Assembly: GCF_030406905.1 (NCBI RefSeq)
Contig: NZ_CP129137.1
Span: forward strand, 3,018,501-3,082,500
Source of the DNA: Streptomyces sp. HUAS CB01
GTDB taxonomy: Bacteria > Actinomycetota > Actinomycetes > Streptomycetales > Streptomycetaceae
Direction: 5' to 3'
Length of the DNA: 64,000 nt
The notes under the pieces were generated by a model. It was not told where the DNA came from, made no database searches, and saw only the letters and a list, made by a program, of their open reading frames with translations. Shown here piece by piece: positions 26,406 through 35,100 of this stretch. Position numbers and translations under genes: made by a program. How positions within the stretch are numbered: the first letter of the stretch is position 1; the number at the start of each line of letters is the position of its first letter.

Positions 26406-27947
26406 CTACGAGCGTCCGGCGCGGCGCGGTCCGACGGGGGTGACGGCGACGACGAGTCCGTCGGTGCCGTCGGGGCCCACGTCCAGCCGGTACGGGCGCA
26501 GCCCCCGCAGACCGTGGGCCTGCCGGGGCACGGTCCCGGATGCCACGGCGGCGGAGTGCTCGGTACCGAGCAGCGCGGTGCTCAGCCCGATCCGCGTACG
26601 GCCCGGCGGGAACGCCTCGGCGGGGATCCGCACCTCGATGTCCGTACCGGCTCCGTCGGAGGCCGGCCGCAGCAGGATGCGGCCGGCCTCCGGGCAGCCG
26701 GTGAGCCGGACCGGGCCCGTGCCGTGGGCCCCGAGGTGCGGCAGCGGGGTCCGGGCGGTGACGACGAGCGTGTGACGGGCGGGTCCGGTGCGCCGCCAGT
26801 CCGCGGAGACGAGGTCGGTGCGCAGGGGCGGTACGCCGTGCCCGGCCTCGTACCGGAGCACCGCGACCAGCCCGGCCTCGTCACCCGCGCGCACGTACGA
26901 GAACCGGAGCCGGAGTCCCGGTCGCAGCCCGGCGAGCAGGGCGTCCTTGAGATGGTCGGCGACCAGCCGGCGAACCCCGGCGAACACCCGGCGGCGTACC
27001 GGTTCCGGCGCCCTGAGGAAGGCGGGGCCGGTCAGGACGTCACCCTCGTGGGCGAAGTGCCGGAGGTGGAAGCCGTCGCCGAGCGGGCCGCCGCCGGTGA
27101 ACCGGGCGGTGACGGCCATCGCCGCGGCCGTACCGCGCAGCAGGTCCTCCAGGCCGCCCGGCTCCCCCGCGGCGGCCGCCAGGGCAGCGGAGGAGTTCCG
27201 CGCGCCCGGGCCGGAACGGCGGCCGGGGCCCGGTCCCGCGTCCCCGGCGAAGCGGTAGTCGTAGTCGGCCAGCACGGCGACACCGCGCGACCGGAAGAGC
27301 GCCTCGAGAGTGAAGGCCTGCTCGGCGAGACCGGCCGGCACGTCCTCGGCGAACCGCAGCCCGTGACGCAGCAGCGGCTCCCGGCGGAACAGCTTGGCGG
27401 CGGACAGCTCCCACGGCAGCCCGGGTTCGTCGAGGGGGACGCCGTGACGCGTACGGGCGAAGATCGCGGCGCCCGAGGCCGCGGTCTTGGCGCAGACGAC
27501 GTCGGAGCCCCGGCTGTCGGCGGCGTCGACGAGCCGCGAGAGTGCTTCCCGGCCGAGGAGGTCGCCCGCGTCGAGGAAGAACACGTACCGGCCGCGCGCG
27601 TGTGCCAGGGCCTGGTTGAGAGTGTCGGTGCGCCCGACGGAGAGCGGTGGCGCGGGCAGCCCGTACGCGCCGGCCGGCGACGGCCTGCGCTCCCCGTCCG
27701 CCGGCAACCCGTACACGCCGGCGGCCGACGGCCGTGCCCCGTCCGCCGTGGAGCGTTCCGACCCACCGGCCACCAGCACCTCGATGCGTGCCGTGCCGAT
27801 GGTCTGGCCCGCGAGGGAGTCCAGGCACCGGCCGAGACACCGCCGGCCGTCCTCGCGGACGGCGACGACGACGGTGACGTCGGGTGCGCCCGAACCGTCC
27901 GGGTCCCCGTCGACGACCGCGATCCCGGCCGTACTCGCTGAGTTCAT
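26406..27947 (-). CDS. Family 2 glycosyltransferase
   Basis: This is a GT-A fold glycosyltransferase (513 residues) that would transfer a sugar from a nucleotide donor. ATG 27947 is preceded by a strong GGAGGA 7 nt upstream, so I reject the longer frame to 27998. GT2 features are the opening strand DVTVVVAVREDGRRCLGRCLDSLAGQT (first part), the region TLNQALAHARGRYVFFLDAGDLL, where DAGD stands in the DxD position, and a long C-terminal beta-rich extension. Near residues 65-100 an extra segment has a near-duplicate (AAGVYGLPADG and PAGAYGLPAP), a small internal expansion between beta-strands. It is convergent with the methyltransferase gene. The acceptor is unknown; the exporter pair nearby suggests a cell-surface glycopolymer. 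Confidence 0.8.
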   Translation of the reverse strand: MNSASTAGIAVVDGDPDGSGAPDVTVVVAVREDGRRCLGRCLDSLAGQTIGTARIEVLVAGGSERSTADGARPSAAGVYGLPADGERRPSPAGAYGLPAPPLSVGRTDTLNQALAHARGRYVFFLDAGDLLGREALSRLVDAADSRGSDVVCAKTAASGAAIFARTRHGVPLDEPGLPWELSAAKLFRREPLLRHGLRFAEDVPAGLAEQAFTLEALFRSRGVAVLADYDYRFAGDAGPGPGRRSGPGARNSSAALAAAAGEPGGLEDLLRGTAAAMAVTARFTGGGPLGDGFHLRHFAHEGDVLTGPAFLRAPEPVRRRVFAGVRRLVADHLKDALLAGLRPGLRLRFSYVRAGDEAGLVAVLRYEAGHGVPPLRTDLVSADWRRTGPARHTLVVTARTPLPHLGAHGTGPVRLTGCPEAGRILLRPASDGAGTDIEVRIPAEAFPPGRTRIGLSTALLGTEHSAAVASGTVPRQAHGLRGLRPYRLDVGPDGTDGLVVAVTPVGPRRAGRS

Positions 27948-28380
27948 GGCGCGTCCTCCACACCCGCGGGCACCTCGGACGCCCGCCCGCCACAGCAACG
28001 ACCCTCTCCCGGGGAGGGCTACGCACCGCGGGGCCGATCACCCACCCGGTGGAGCGCGTGCTCCGGCGTACGGCGGGCGAGGTACGCGAGCCCCGGCGTA
28101 CGGCGGGCGAGGTACGCGAGCCCTGGCGCGCGCCGGGCCGGTCGCGGCAGGCGGGGTACGCGCCAAGCCGGACGCCGGCGGGCGACCTCCACGCGGGACC
28201 GACCACCACGGACGCGCGCCGACCCGGCCCACGTGCGGCTCGCGACGCACAGCCGGAAGCGGTGGCCGACGGCCCACACGCCATACCGCCGGGCCCGCGG
28301 GCCACGCGTGGTCGGAACCGACCACCGCGGAAGCCCCGCACACCGGACCGCCGCGCGGCCGACGGCGCCGCCGCGACGCG
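27948..28380. repeat. Gene-free gap with a 30-bp tandem duplication
   Basis: The 433 bp upstream of the GT2 gene and downstream of the TetR gene show no convincing gene. At 28063-28092 and 28093-28122 a 30-bp unit (CCGGCGTACGGCGGGCGAGG plus 10 bp) is repeated head to tail with no mismatch. Open frames here are G+C artefacts. Confidence 0.7.
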
Positions 28381-28986
28381 TCAGTCGCGGGTGAGCGCCG
28401 CGACGACCGAGGCGGCCAGATCGTCCAGGTACCCCTTCGGCAGATCGCCGCGCACGACCACGAGGCGCCAGTACAGCGGGCCGAGGATCAGGTCCAGGGC
28501 GCGGTCGGGGTCGGCCGTCCCCGGGAGCTCGCCCCTCGCCACGGCGTCCCCGACGATGAGCGCGGCGACACCCTGCTGGCTGTCGAACAGCGCGGACTTG
28601 ATCGTGTCGGCGATCTCCGGGTTGCGGGCCGCCTCGACCAGCAGGTCGGGGATGACCTGGGAGGCGACGGGGTGGCGCAGCGCGTGCGACGCCACTTCGA
28701 GGAGCGCGCGGACGTCCCCGTGCAGCGAGCCCGTGGCGGGGGCGGGAAGGCCCTGGGCGGCGAAGGCCGAGACCAGGTCGAGGACGAGGGAGAGCTTGGA
28801 CTTCCAGCGCCGGTAGACGGCGGTCTTCCCGACCCCGGCCCGGCGGGCGATGCCCTCGATCGACATCCGGGCGAAGCCGACCGCGGCGAGTTCCTCGAAG
28901 ACGGCGGCGCGGATCGCCTCGGTCACGTCCTCCCGGAGCACTGCGGCTCCCGCGGGGGCGCGTCGGGTGCGGGGGTCCGTGGTCAT
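28381..28986 (-). CDS. TetR-family transcriptional regulator
   Basis: The 201-residue repressor has an N-terminal helix-turn-helix at about residues 20-65 (FARMSIEGIARRAGVGKTAVYRRWKS, shown in part) and a C-terminal ligand/dimer domain of the TetR_C type found after the YRRW(K/R)SK motif. ATG 28986 is chosen because the conserved helix-turn-helix begins normally from it; an ATG at 28998 is also possible. It is divergent from a polysaccharide-type ABC exporter operon and separated by 138 bp holding a plausible promoter and a 15-bp imperfect palindrome, so it probably controls that operon. Its effector is unknown. Confidence 0.88.
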   Translation of the reverse strand: MTTDPRTRRAPAGAAVLREDVTEAIRAAVFEELAAVGFARMSIEGIARRAGVGKTAVYRRWKSKLSLVLDLVSAFAAQGLPAPATGSLHGDVRALLEVASHALRHPVASQVIPDLLVEAARNPEIADTIKSALFDSQQGVAALIVGDAVARGELPGTADPDRALDLILGPLYWRLVVVRGDLPKGYLDDLAASVVAALTRD

Positions 28987-29017
28987 GGCCAGGAGCATAC
29001 CCGTGACGACGAGACGG

Positions 29018-29046
29018 TTGCGTTGCGACGTAGATCGTCCTAGTCT
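29018..29046 (+). promoter_or_regulatory. Candidate vegetative promoter of the exporter operon
   Basis: TTGCGT (29018-29023), a 17-bp spacer and TAGTCT (29041-29046) resemble a primary-sigma promoter. They are located about 80 bp before the GTG start of the exporter permease. Confidence 0.4.
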
Positions 29047-29049
29047 CGC

Positions 29050-29064
29050 CGTAGCGACGATACG
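29050..29064. promoter_or_regulatory. Candidate TetR operator palindrome
   Basis: CGTAGCGACGATACG matches its own reverse complement except at the centre and one symmetric pair. It lies just downstream of the candidate -10 element, where a divergently encoded repressor would block transcription start. Confidence 0.35.
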
Positions 29065-29124
29065 GGACCGTCCCAACGTCAGCGTTTCGACCGCACCCTC
29101 CCCGGCCCCGGCGAAAGCGAGCGA

Positions 29125-30048
29125 GTGACCAGCGTGAGCAGCCTGACGACCACCCCGCCGAAAGCACCACCGGCGGACTCCCTCAGCCTCGGCGAACTCG
29201 CCGCCCGGCACGGGCTGACCGTGAGCGGCGCGCGGCCGCCGCTCGGCACGTACATCGCCCAGCTCTGGTCCCGGCGGCACTTCATCACCGCCTTCGCCAC
29301 CGCGCGGCTCACCGCCCAGTACAGCCAGGCGAAGCTCGGGCAGGTCTGGCAGCTGATGACCCCGCTGCTCAACGCGACCGTCTACTACTTCATCTTCGGC
29401 GTCCTCATGGACACCGCGAAGCACGTCCCGGACTTCGTGCCGTTCCTGGTGACGGGCGTGTTCATCTGGACCTTCACGGCCAACTCCATCACCGCCGGCA
29501 CCCGCGCCGTCTCGGGGAACATCGGGCTCGTACGGGCCCTGCACTTCCCCCGCGCTGCGCTGCCCATCGGCCTCGCCCTGCAGCAGCTCCAGCAGCTGCT
29601 GTTCTCCATGGGCGCCCTGGCCGTCATCCTGGTGTGCTTCGGCGAGTTCCCGAAGCCCTCGTGGCTGCTGGCCGTTCCCGCCCTCGCGCTCCAGGCCGTC
29701 TTCAGCACCGGCATCGCGATGGCCGTCGCCCGCCTCGCGGCACGCACCCCCGACATCGCCCAGCTGATGCCGTTCCTGCTGCGGACCTGGATGTACGTGT
29801 CCGGCGTGATGTGGAGCATCCCCGTCGTGCTCAAGCGCATGGAGCTGCCCGAGCCGGTGGTCCTGGCCCTGCAGTGCAACCCGGTGGCCGTCTACATCGA
29901 CCTCGTGCGCTTCGCACTCATCGACAGCTACACCAAGGCCCAACTGCCGCCGCACGTGTGGGCACTCGCCCTCGGCTGGGCCGTGCTCTTCGGAGTGGGC
30001 GGCTTCGTGTACTTCTGGAAGGCGGAGGAGCAGTACGGCCGTGGCTGA
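29125..30048 (+). CDS. ABC-2 type polysaccharide/teichoic-acid export permease (Wzm/TagG-like)
   Basis: This is the membrane subunit (307 residues) of an exporter for lipid-linked surface glycopolymers. The start is GTG 29125. After a short Pro-rich cytoplasmic tail it has the family's amphipathic segment followed by FITAFATARLTAQYSQAKLGQVWQL (in part; the conserved 'LGxxWxL' region). Six hydrophobic helices follow (VYYFIFGVLM, FLVTGVFIWTFTANSI, LLFSMGALAVILVCF and others). The C-terminal NPVAVYIDLVRFALID is typical of O-antigen/teichoic exporters. The ATPase gene overlaps its end by 8 bp, so the two are co-translated. Confidence 0.9.
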   Translation: MTSVSSLTTTPPKAPPADSLSLGELAARHGLTVSGARPPLGTYIAQLWSRRHFITAFATARLTAQYSQAKLGQVWQLMTPLLNATVYYFIFGVLMDTAKHVPDFVPFLVTGVFIWTFTANSITAGTRAVSGNIGLVRALHFPRAALPIGLALQQLQQLLFSMGALAVILVCFGEFPKPSWLLAVPALALQAVFSTGIAMAVARLAARTPDIAQLMPFLLRTWMYVSGVMWSIPVVLKRMELPEPVVLALQCNPVAVYIDLVRFALIDSYTKAQLPPHVWALALGWAVLFGVGGFVYFWKAEEQYGRG

Positions 30049-30874
30049 GACAACGACCGACCGGCCGGCGGGACCGGCGGACACGACCCCGGGCGAGGAC
30101 ACCCCGGCCGGCAGGACCCCGACCGTCGTGGTCGACGACGTCCACATCACCTACAAGGTCAACGGCGCGAAGACCGGGCGCGGCGCCGCCACCGCCGCAC
30201 TGAGCCGCATCCTCTCCCGCGGCCCGCGCCGGGACGGCGGCCGTGAGGTCCACGCCGTCAGAGGCGTCAGTTTCGCCGCCTACAAGGGCGAGGCGATCGG
30301 GCTGATCGGCTCCAACGGCTCGGGCAAGTCCACCCTGCTGAAGGCGATCGCCGGTCTGCTGCCGACGGCCCGGGGCAGGATCCACACCCATGGCCAACCC
30401 TCACTGCTCGGGGTCAACGCGGCGCTGATGGGCGATCTGACCGGCGAGCGCAACGTCGTCCTCGGCGGCCTCGCGATGGGCATGACCCGCGACGAGGTCC
30501 ACGCCCGCTACGACGAGATCGTGGAATTCTCGGGGATCAACGACAAGGGCGACTTCATCTCGCTCCCCATGCGGACGTACTCCTCCGGCATGGGCGCCCG
30601 GCTGCGCTTCTCCATCGCCGCGGCCAAGAGCCATGACGTGCTGCTGATCGACGAGGCGCTGGCCACGGGCGACGCCGGGTTCCAGCGGCGCAGCCAGGAG
30701 CGGATCGCCGAGCTGCGTGAGGAGGCCGGCACGGTCTTCCTCGTCAGCCACAGCAACTCCGCGATCACCACCACCTGCGACCGGGCGCTGTGGCTGGAGT
30801 CCGGAACGCTGCGGATGGACGGCCCGGCGAAGGAGGTCGTCGCGGCGTACGAGGCGTTCACCAGGAAGACATAG
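30041..30874 (+). CDS. ABC transporter ATPase for polysaccharide export (Wzt/TagH-like)
   Basis: This is the nucleotide-binding subunit of the exporter (277 residues, start GTG 30041 overlapping the permease). Walker A is GSNGSGKST (about 90-98). The Q-loop region is followed by the signature variant YSSGMGARLRFS typical of the O-antigen/teichoic subfamily. Walker B is VLLIDEAL, then ATGD, and the switch His is in VSHS. A C-terminal glycan-recognition domain, present in some Wzt proteins, is absent, so the exporter is of the TagH or short Wzt kind. The N-terminus has about 25 extra Pro/Thr-rich residues. Confidence 0.92.
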   Translation: MAETTTDRPAGPADTTPGEDTPAGRTPTVVVDDVHITYKVNGAKTGRGAATAALSRILSRGPRRDGGREVHAVRGVSFAAYKGEAIGLIGSNGSGKSTLLKAIAGLLPTARGRIHTHGQPSLLGVNAALMGDLTGERNVVLGGLAMGMTRDEVHARYDEIVEFSGINDKGDFISLPMRTYSSGMGARLRFSIAAAKSHDVLLIDEALATGDAGFQRRSQERIAELREEAGTVFLVSHSNSAITTTCDRALWLESGTLRMDGPAKEVVAAYEAFTRKT

Positions 30875-30930
30875 CGAGAACGCTCAGCAGATCTGAGAAA
30901 TCACCACAAAAACGACTAGGGTGCGGGTCG

Positions 30931-32132
30931 ATGACGACCCAGCAGGCTCCCTCGCTCCTCCCGGCAGGCCGCCGGGTCGCCGCACTCCCCCTCCTCGCCC
31001 TCTGCGGCACCTGGGCCGCGACCCGGCTCTGGACGGCGTTCCTGCTCGTGACGGACGACATCGGCATCGGGGGCGTCTCCACCGAGGTCCACGTCCTCTA
31101 CGCACGCTGGTACGACCAGCTGCTGGGCGGCACCTTCCCGCCGGACGACCCGACGGGCAGTACCCGCCCGGCGCGGGGGCGGTGATCCTGGCGCCCGCCC
31201 TGCTCCCGTGGCTGACCTACTTCCAGGCCTTCGCCGCGCTGGCCCTGCTCGCCGACGCCGTCGTCACCGTGGCCCTCGCCCGGGCGGGCGGCGTCGGTGG
31301 CGGCGGCGTCTGGATGTGGACGGGCGGGCTCCCGCTGCTGCTGCACATCCCGCTCGCCCGCTACGACGTCCAGGTCACCGCCCTCGCCGTACCGGCCCTG
31401 CTCGCCGTGAACCGCAGCCCCCGGCTCGGCGGTGCGCTCGCCGGGCTCGGCGCGGCGGTCAAGCTGTGGCCCGCCCTGACCCTGCTCGGCACACCGCACG
31501 GCAGGACCACCCGGCTGGCCTGGGTCTCGGCGGCGGCAGCGGCGCTCGGAGCGGTCGCCGCCCTCGCGCTCGGCCTCGACCGCCCGCTCGGCTTCCTGCG
31601 GCAGCAGGGCGACCGGGGCGTCCAGGTCGAGTCGCTCGGCGGCAGCGCACTCGCGCTGGTCCGGCTGCTGGGCGGCGGGGGCAGGGTCGAGTACCGCTAC
31701 GGCGCCTTCGAGTTCACCGGCCCGTACGTCACGCCCGTGGCCCGGGCCAGTCTGCTGCTGACGGCCGCCGCCTTCCTCCTGCTGCTGCTCTGGCGGCTGC
31801 GGGCGAGACGCCGGTCGGAGGCCACGCCCTTCGACGCCGCGCTGTGCGCCGTCCTCCTCTTCACCGTCACCAGCCGCGTCATCAGCCCGCAGTACCTCAT
31901 CTGGCTGCTCGGTCTGGCCGCGGTCTGCCTCACCTCCCGGCACACGAGCCAGCGCCCCGTGGCGCTCCTGCTGCTGCCCGCCACCGCACTGAGCGCCCTC
32001 GCCTACCCGGTGCTGTACCAGGACGTCGTCGACGTCACCCCGCTCGGCAGCGGGGTCGTCCTCGTCCGCAACGGACTGCTGCTCACCGCGGCGGTGCTGT
32101 CGGCCCGCAGGCTGTGGGCAGCCACACGATGA
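30931..32132 (+). pseudogene. GT87/DUF2029-like polytopic membrane protein, single-base frameshift
   Basis: This is a polyprenyl-phosphate-sugar-dependent glycosyltransferase-like membrane protein interrupted by one frameshift. ATG 30931 opens MTTQQAPSLLPAGRRVAALP with a first helix, and reads to PPDDPTG at 31156. From there the other frame continues with QYPPGAGAVILAPALLPW, the conserved 'YPPG' motif of this class. Inserting one T at about 31156 (ACG-TGG-CAG) restores Trp-Gln-Tyr-Pro-Pro-Gly and an uninterrupted protein of about 400 residues with about ten helices ending RRLWAATR. Everything else is intact and codon use is normal, so this is either a recent mutation or an assembly/sequencing error. 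It lies 56 bp after the export ATPase in the same direction. Confidence 0.75.
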
Positions 32133-32136
32133 CGCG

Positions 32137-32173
32137 GAAGGGGGCGCCCACCACGACGGTGGGCGCCCCCTTC
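32137..32173. terminator. Bidirectional terminator between convergent genes
   Basis: A perfect 16-bp stem (32137-32152 with 32158-32173; GAAGGGGGCGCCCACC and its complement) has a 5-nt loop. It fills the gap between the plus-strand GT87-like gene and the minus-strand glutamate dehydrogenase gene. Confidence 0.85.
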
Positions 32174-32192
32174 GAACACCGGCGGAAGCCGG

Positions 32193-35100
32193 TCAGCTGG
32201 GCGTACGCAGCAGCTGGCGCATCGTCCGCATGGCGACCGAGAGGTTCGCCAGGTCGAACGTGTCCGACCCCTGGATCTCCTCCAGCGTCATCCGGGCGCG
32301 GCCCAGGATGGAGGCGTTCTTCTCCTCCCACGCCTTGAAGCGCTGCTCCGGCGTCGAGGCCCCGTTGCCCACGGCGAGCACGTCCGCGGTGAGCGCGGCG
32401 TGCGCGGCGTACAGGTCCTCGCGGATGGAGGCACGGGCCATCGACTGCCAGCGGTCGGCCCGCGGCAGTTCGATGATCCGGTCCATCAGCTCGGTGATCC
32501 GCAGGCGGTCGGCGAGGTCGTAGTAGATCTCGGCGACGGCGAGCGGGTCCTTGCCCGTGCGGTCCGCGATGGCCACGATGTCGAGCGTCGGGAACGCGGA
32601 CGAGAAACCGGCGACCCGGGTGGCCAGCTCCGCCGGGACCCCCGCCCCCGTGAACTCCTCCAGCAGCCCCTCGTACCACTCCAGGTCGGCGCCGCTGAGC
32701 ATCTTCGGCAGCTCGGCCCACACCTGCTCGACGCGGGAGGCGAAGAACTCGATCGTCTTCGTCAGCTCCAGCGGCTGCGGACGGTTGCCGAGCAGCCAGC
32801 GGGTGCCGCGCTCGACGAGACGGCGGGAGTGCAGCCGCATCCGGGTCTGGACGTCGGCGGCGACCCTGGTGTCGAGCGCCTCGACGGCGTCCCACACCTC
32901 GCCGAGACCGAAGATCGCGCGGGCCGCGGTCTGCGCCCGGACGATCTCCTCGATCGACGCCCCTGTCTCCTCGCGCAGCCGGTGCAGGAAGGTCGAACCA
33001 CCGGTGTTGACGGTGTCGTTGACCAGGACGGTCGTGACGATCTCGCGGCGCAGCGCGTGCCCGTCGACCGCCTCGGGGAACTGCTCCCGCAGCGGCCTCG
33101 GGAAGTACGCGTGCAGCAGGCCCCGCAGATACGGGTCGTCCGGCAGCGAGGTGCCGATCAGCTCCTCCGCCACCGTGATCTTGGTGTAGGCGAGCAGGAC
33201 GGCGAGCTCGGGCTGCGACAGACCGTGCCGGTTGTTGAGCAGCTCGCGGATCTGCCGGTCGTTCGGGAGGAACTCCAGCGCCCGGTCCAGCGCGCCCTCC
33301 CGGCCCAGCCGGCGCATGAAGCGCTGGTGCGCGTGGAGCAGGCTGGGCGACTGCGCGACGGCGTTGGTCAGGGCCACGTTCTGTGCGTAGTTGTTGCGCA
33401 GGACGAGCCTGCCGACCTCGTCGGTCATCTCGGCGAGCAGCTTGTTGCGCTGCTTCACGGTCATGTCGCCCTCGGCGACCAGGCCGTTCAGCAGGATCTT
33501 GATGTTCACCTCGTGGTCGGAGGTGTCCACGCCGGCGCTGTTGTCGATGGCGTCGGTGTTGACCCGGCCGCCGCCGCGGGCGAACTCGATGCGGCCGAGC
33601 TGGGTGAGGCCCAGGTTGCCGCCCTCGCCGACGACCTTGACCCGCAGGTCCTCTCCGTTGACACGGATGGCGTCGTTCGCCTTGTCGCCGACATCGGCGT
33701 TGGACTCGCTCGACGCCTTGACGTAGGTGCCGATGCCGCCGTTCCAGAGCAGGTCCACCGGCGCCTGCAGGATCGCCTTCATCAGCTCGGCGGGCGTCAG
33801 CTTCGTGATCCCGGGCTCGATGCCGAGGGCCTCGCGGACCTGCGCGTTGACCGGGATCGACTTGGCGGTCCTGGGGTGGATGCCGCCGCCCGGCGACAGC
33901 AGCTCGGCGTTGTAGTCGGCCCACGACGAGCGCGGCAGCTCGAACAGCCGGCGGCGTTCGGCGTAGGAGACGGCCGCGTCCGGGTCGGGGTCGATGAAGA
34001 TGTGGCGGTGGTCGAAGGCCGCGACCAGCCGGATGTGCTCCGAGAGGAGCATGCCGTTGCCGAACACGTCACCCGACATGTCGCCGACGCCGACCACGGT
34101 GAAGTCCTGGGTCTGGGTGTCGTGGCCGAGCTCGCGGAAGTGCCGCTTGACGGACTCCCAGGCGCCGCGGGCCGTGATGCCCATGCCCTTGTGGTCGTAA
34201 CCCGCCGAGCCGCCGGAGGCGAAGGCGTCGCCGAGCCAGAAGTTGTAGGCGATCGCCACCTCGTTGGCGATGTCGGAGAACGTCGCCGTGCCCTTGTCGG
34301 CCGCGACGACCAGGTAGGTGTCGTCGCCGTCGTGACGCACCACCTCGTGCGGCGGCACGACCTCGCCGCCCACCAGGTTGTCGGTGATGTCGAGCAGCGC
34401 CGAGATGAACGTCCGGTACGAGGCGATGCCCTCCGCCAGCCACGCCTCGCGGTCCACGGACGGGTCGGGGAGCTGCTTGGCGACGAATCCGCCCTTGGCG
34501 CCCACCGGCACGATGACGGTGTTCTTCACCATCTGCGCCTTGACCAGGCCGAGGATCTCGGTGCGGAAGTCCTCGCGCCGGTCGGACCAGCGCAGACCGC
34601 CGCGGGCGACCTTGCCGTAGCGCAGGTGGACGCCCTCGACGCGCGGCGAGTACACCCAGATCTCGTACGCCGGGCGCGGCGCCGGCAGGTCCGGGATGGC
34701 CTGCGGGTCGAACTTCATCGACACGTAGCTGTGCCAGGTGCCGCCGCCCGCCTCCTGGAAGAAGTTGGTGCGCAGCGTCGCCTTGATCAGGGTGAGGAAG
34801 GAACGCAGGATCCGGTCCTCGTCGAGCGAGGCGACCTGGTCCAGCGCGGCGTCCAGCTCCTCCAGCAGGGCGTCCGTCAGCTCGGTGCCGGCCCGCTGGC
34901 GGTCCGGGGCCATCCGGGCCTCGAACAGGTTGATCAGCAGCCGCGTGGTGTGGACGTTGTTGAGGAGCGTGTCCTCCATGTAGTCCTGGCTGAAGGTGGA
35001 GCCGGCCTGGCGCAGGTACTTCGCGTACGCGCGCAGCACCATCGCCTCGCGCCAGGTGAGCCCGGCCCGCAGCACCAGCGAGTTGAACATGTCGTTCTCG

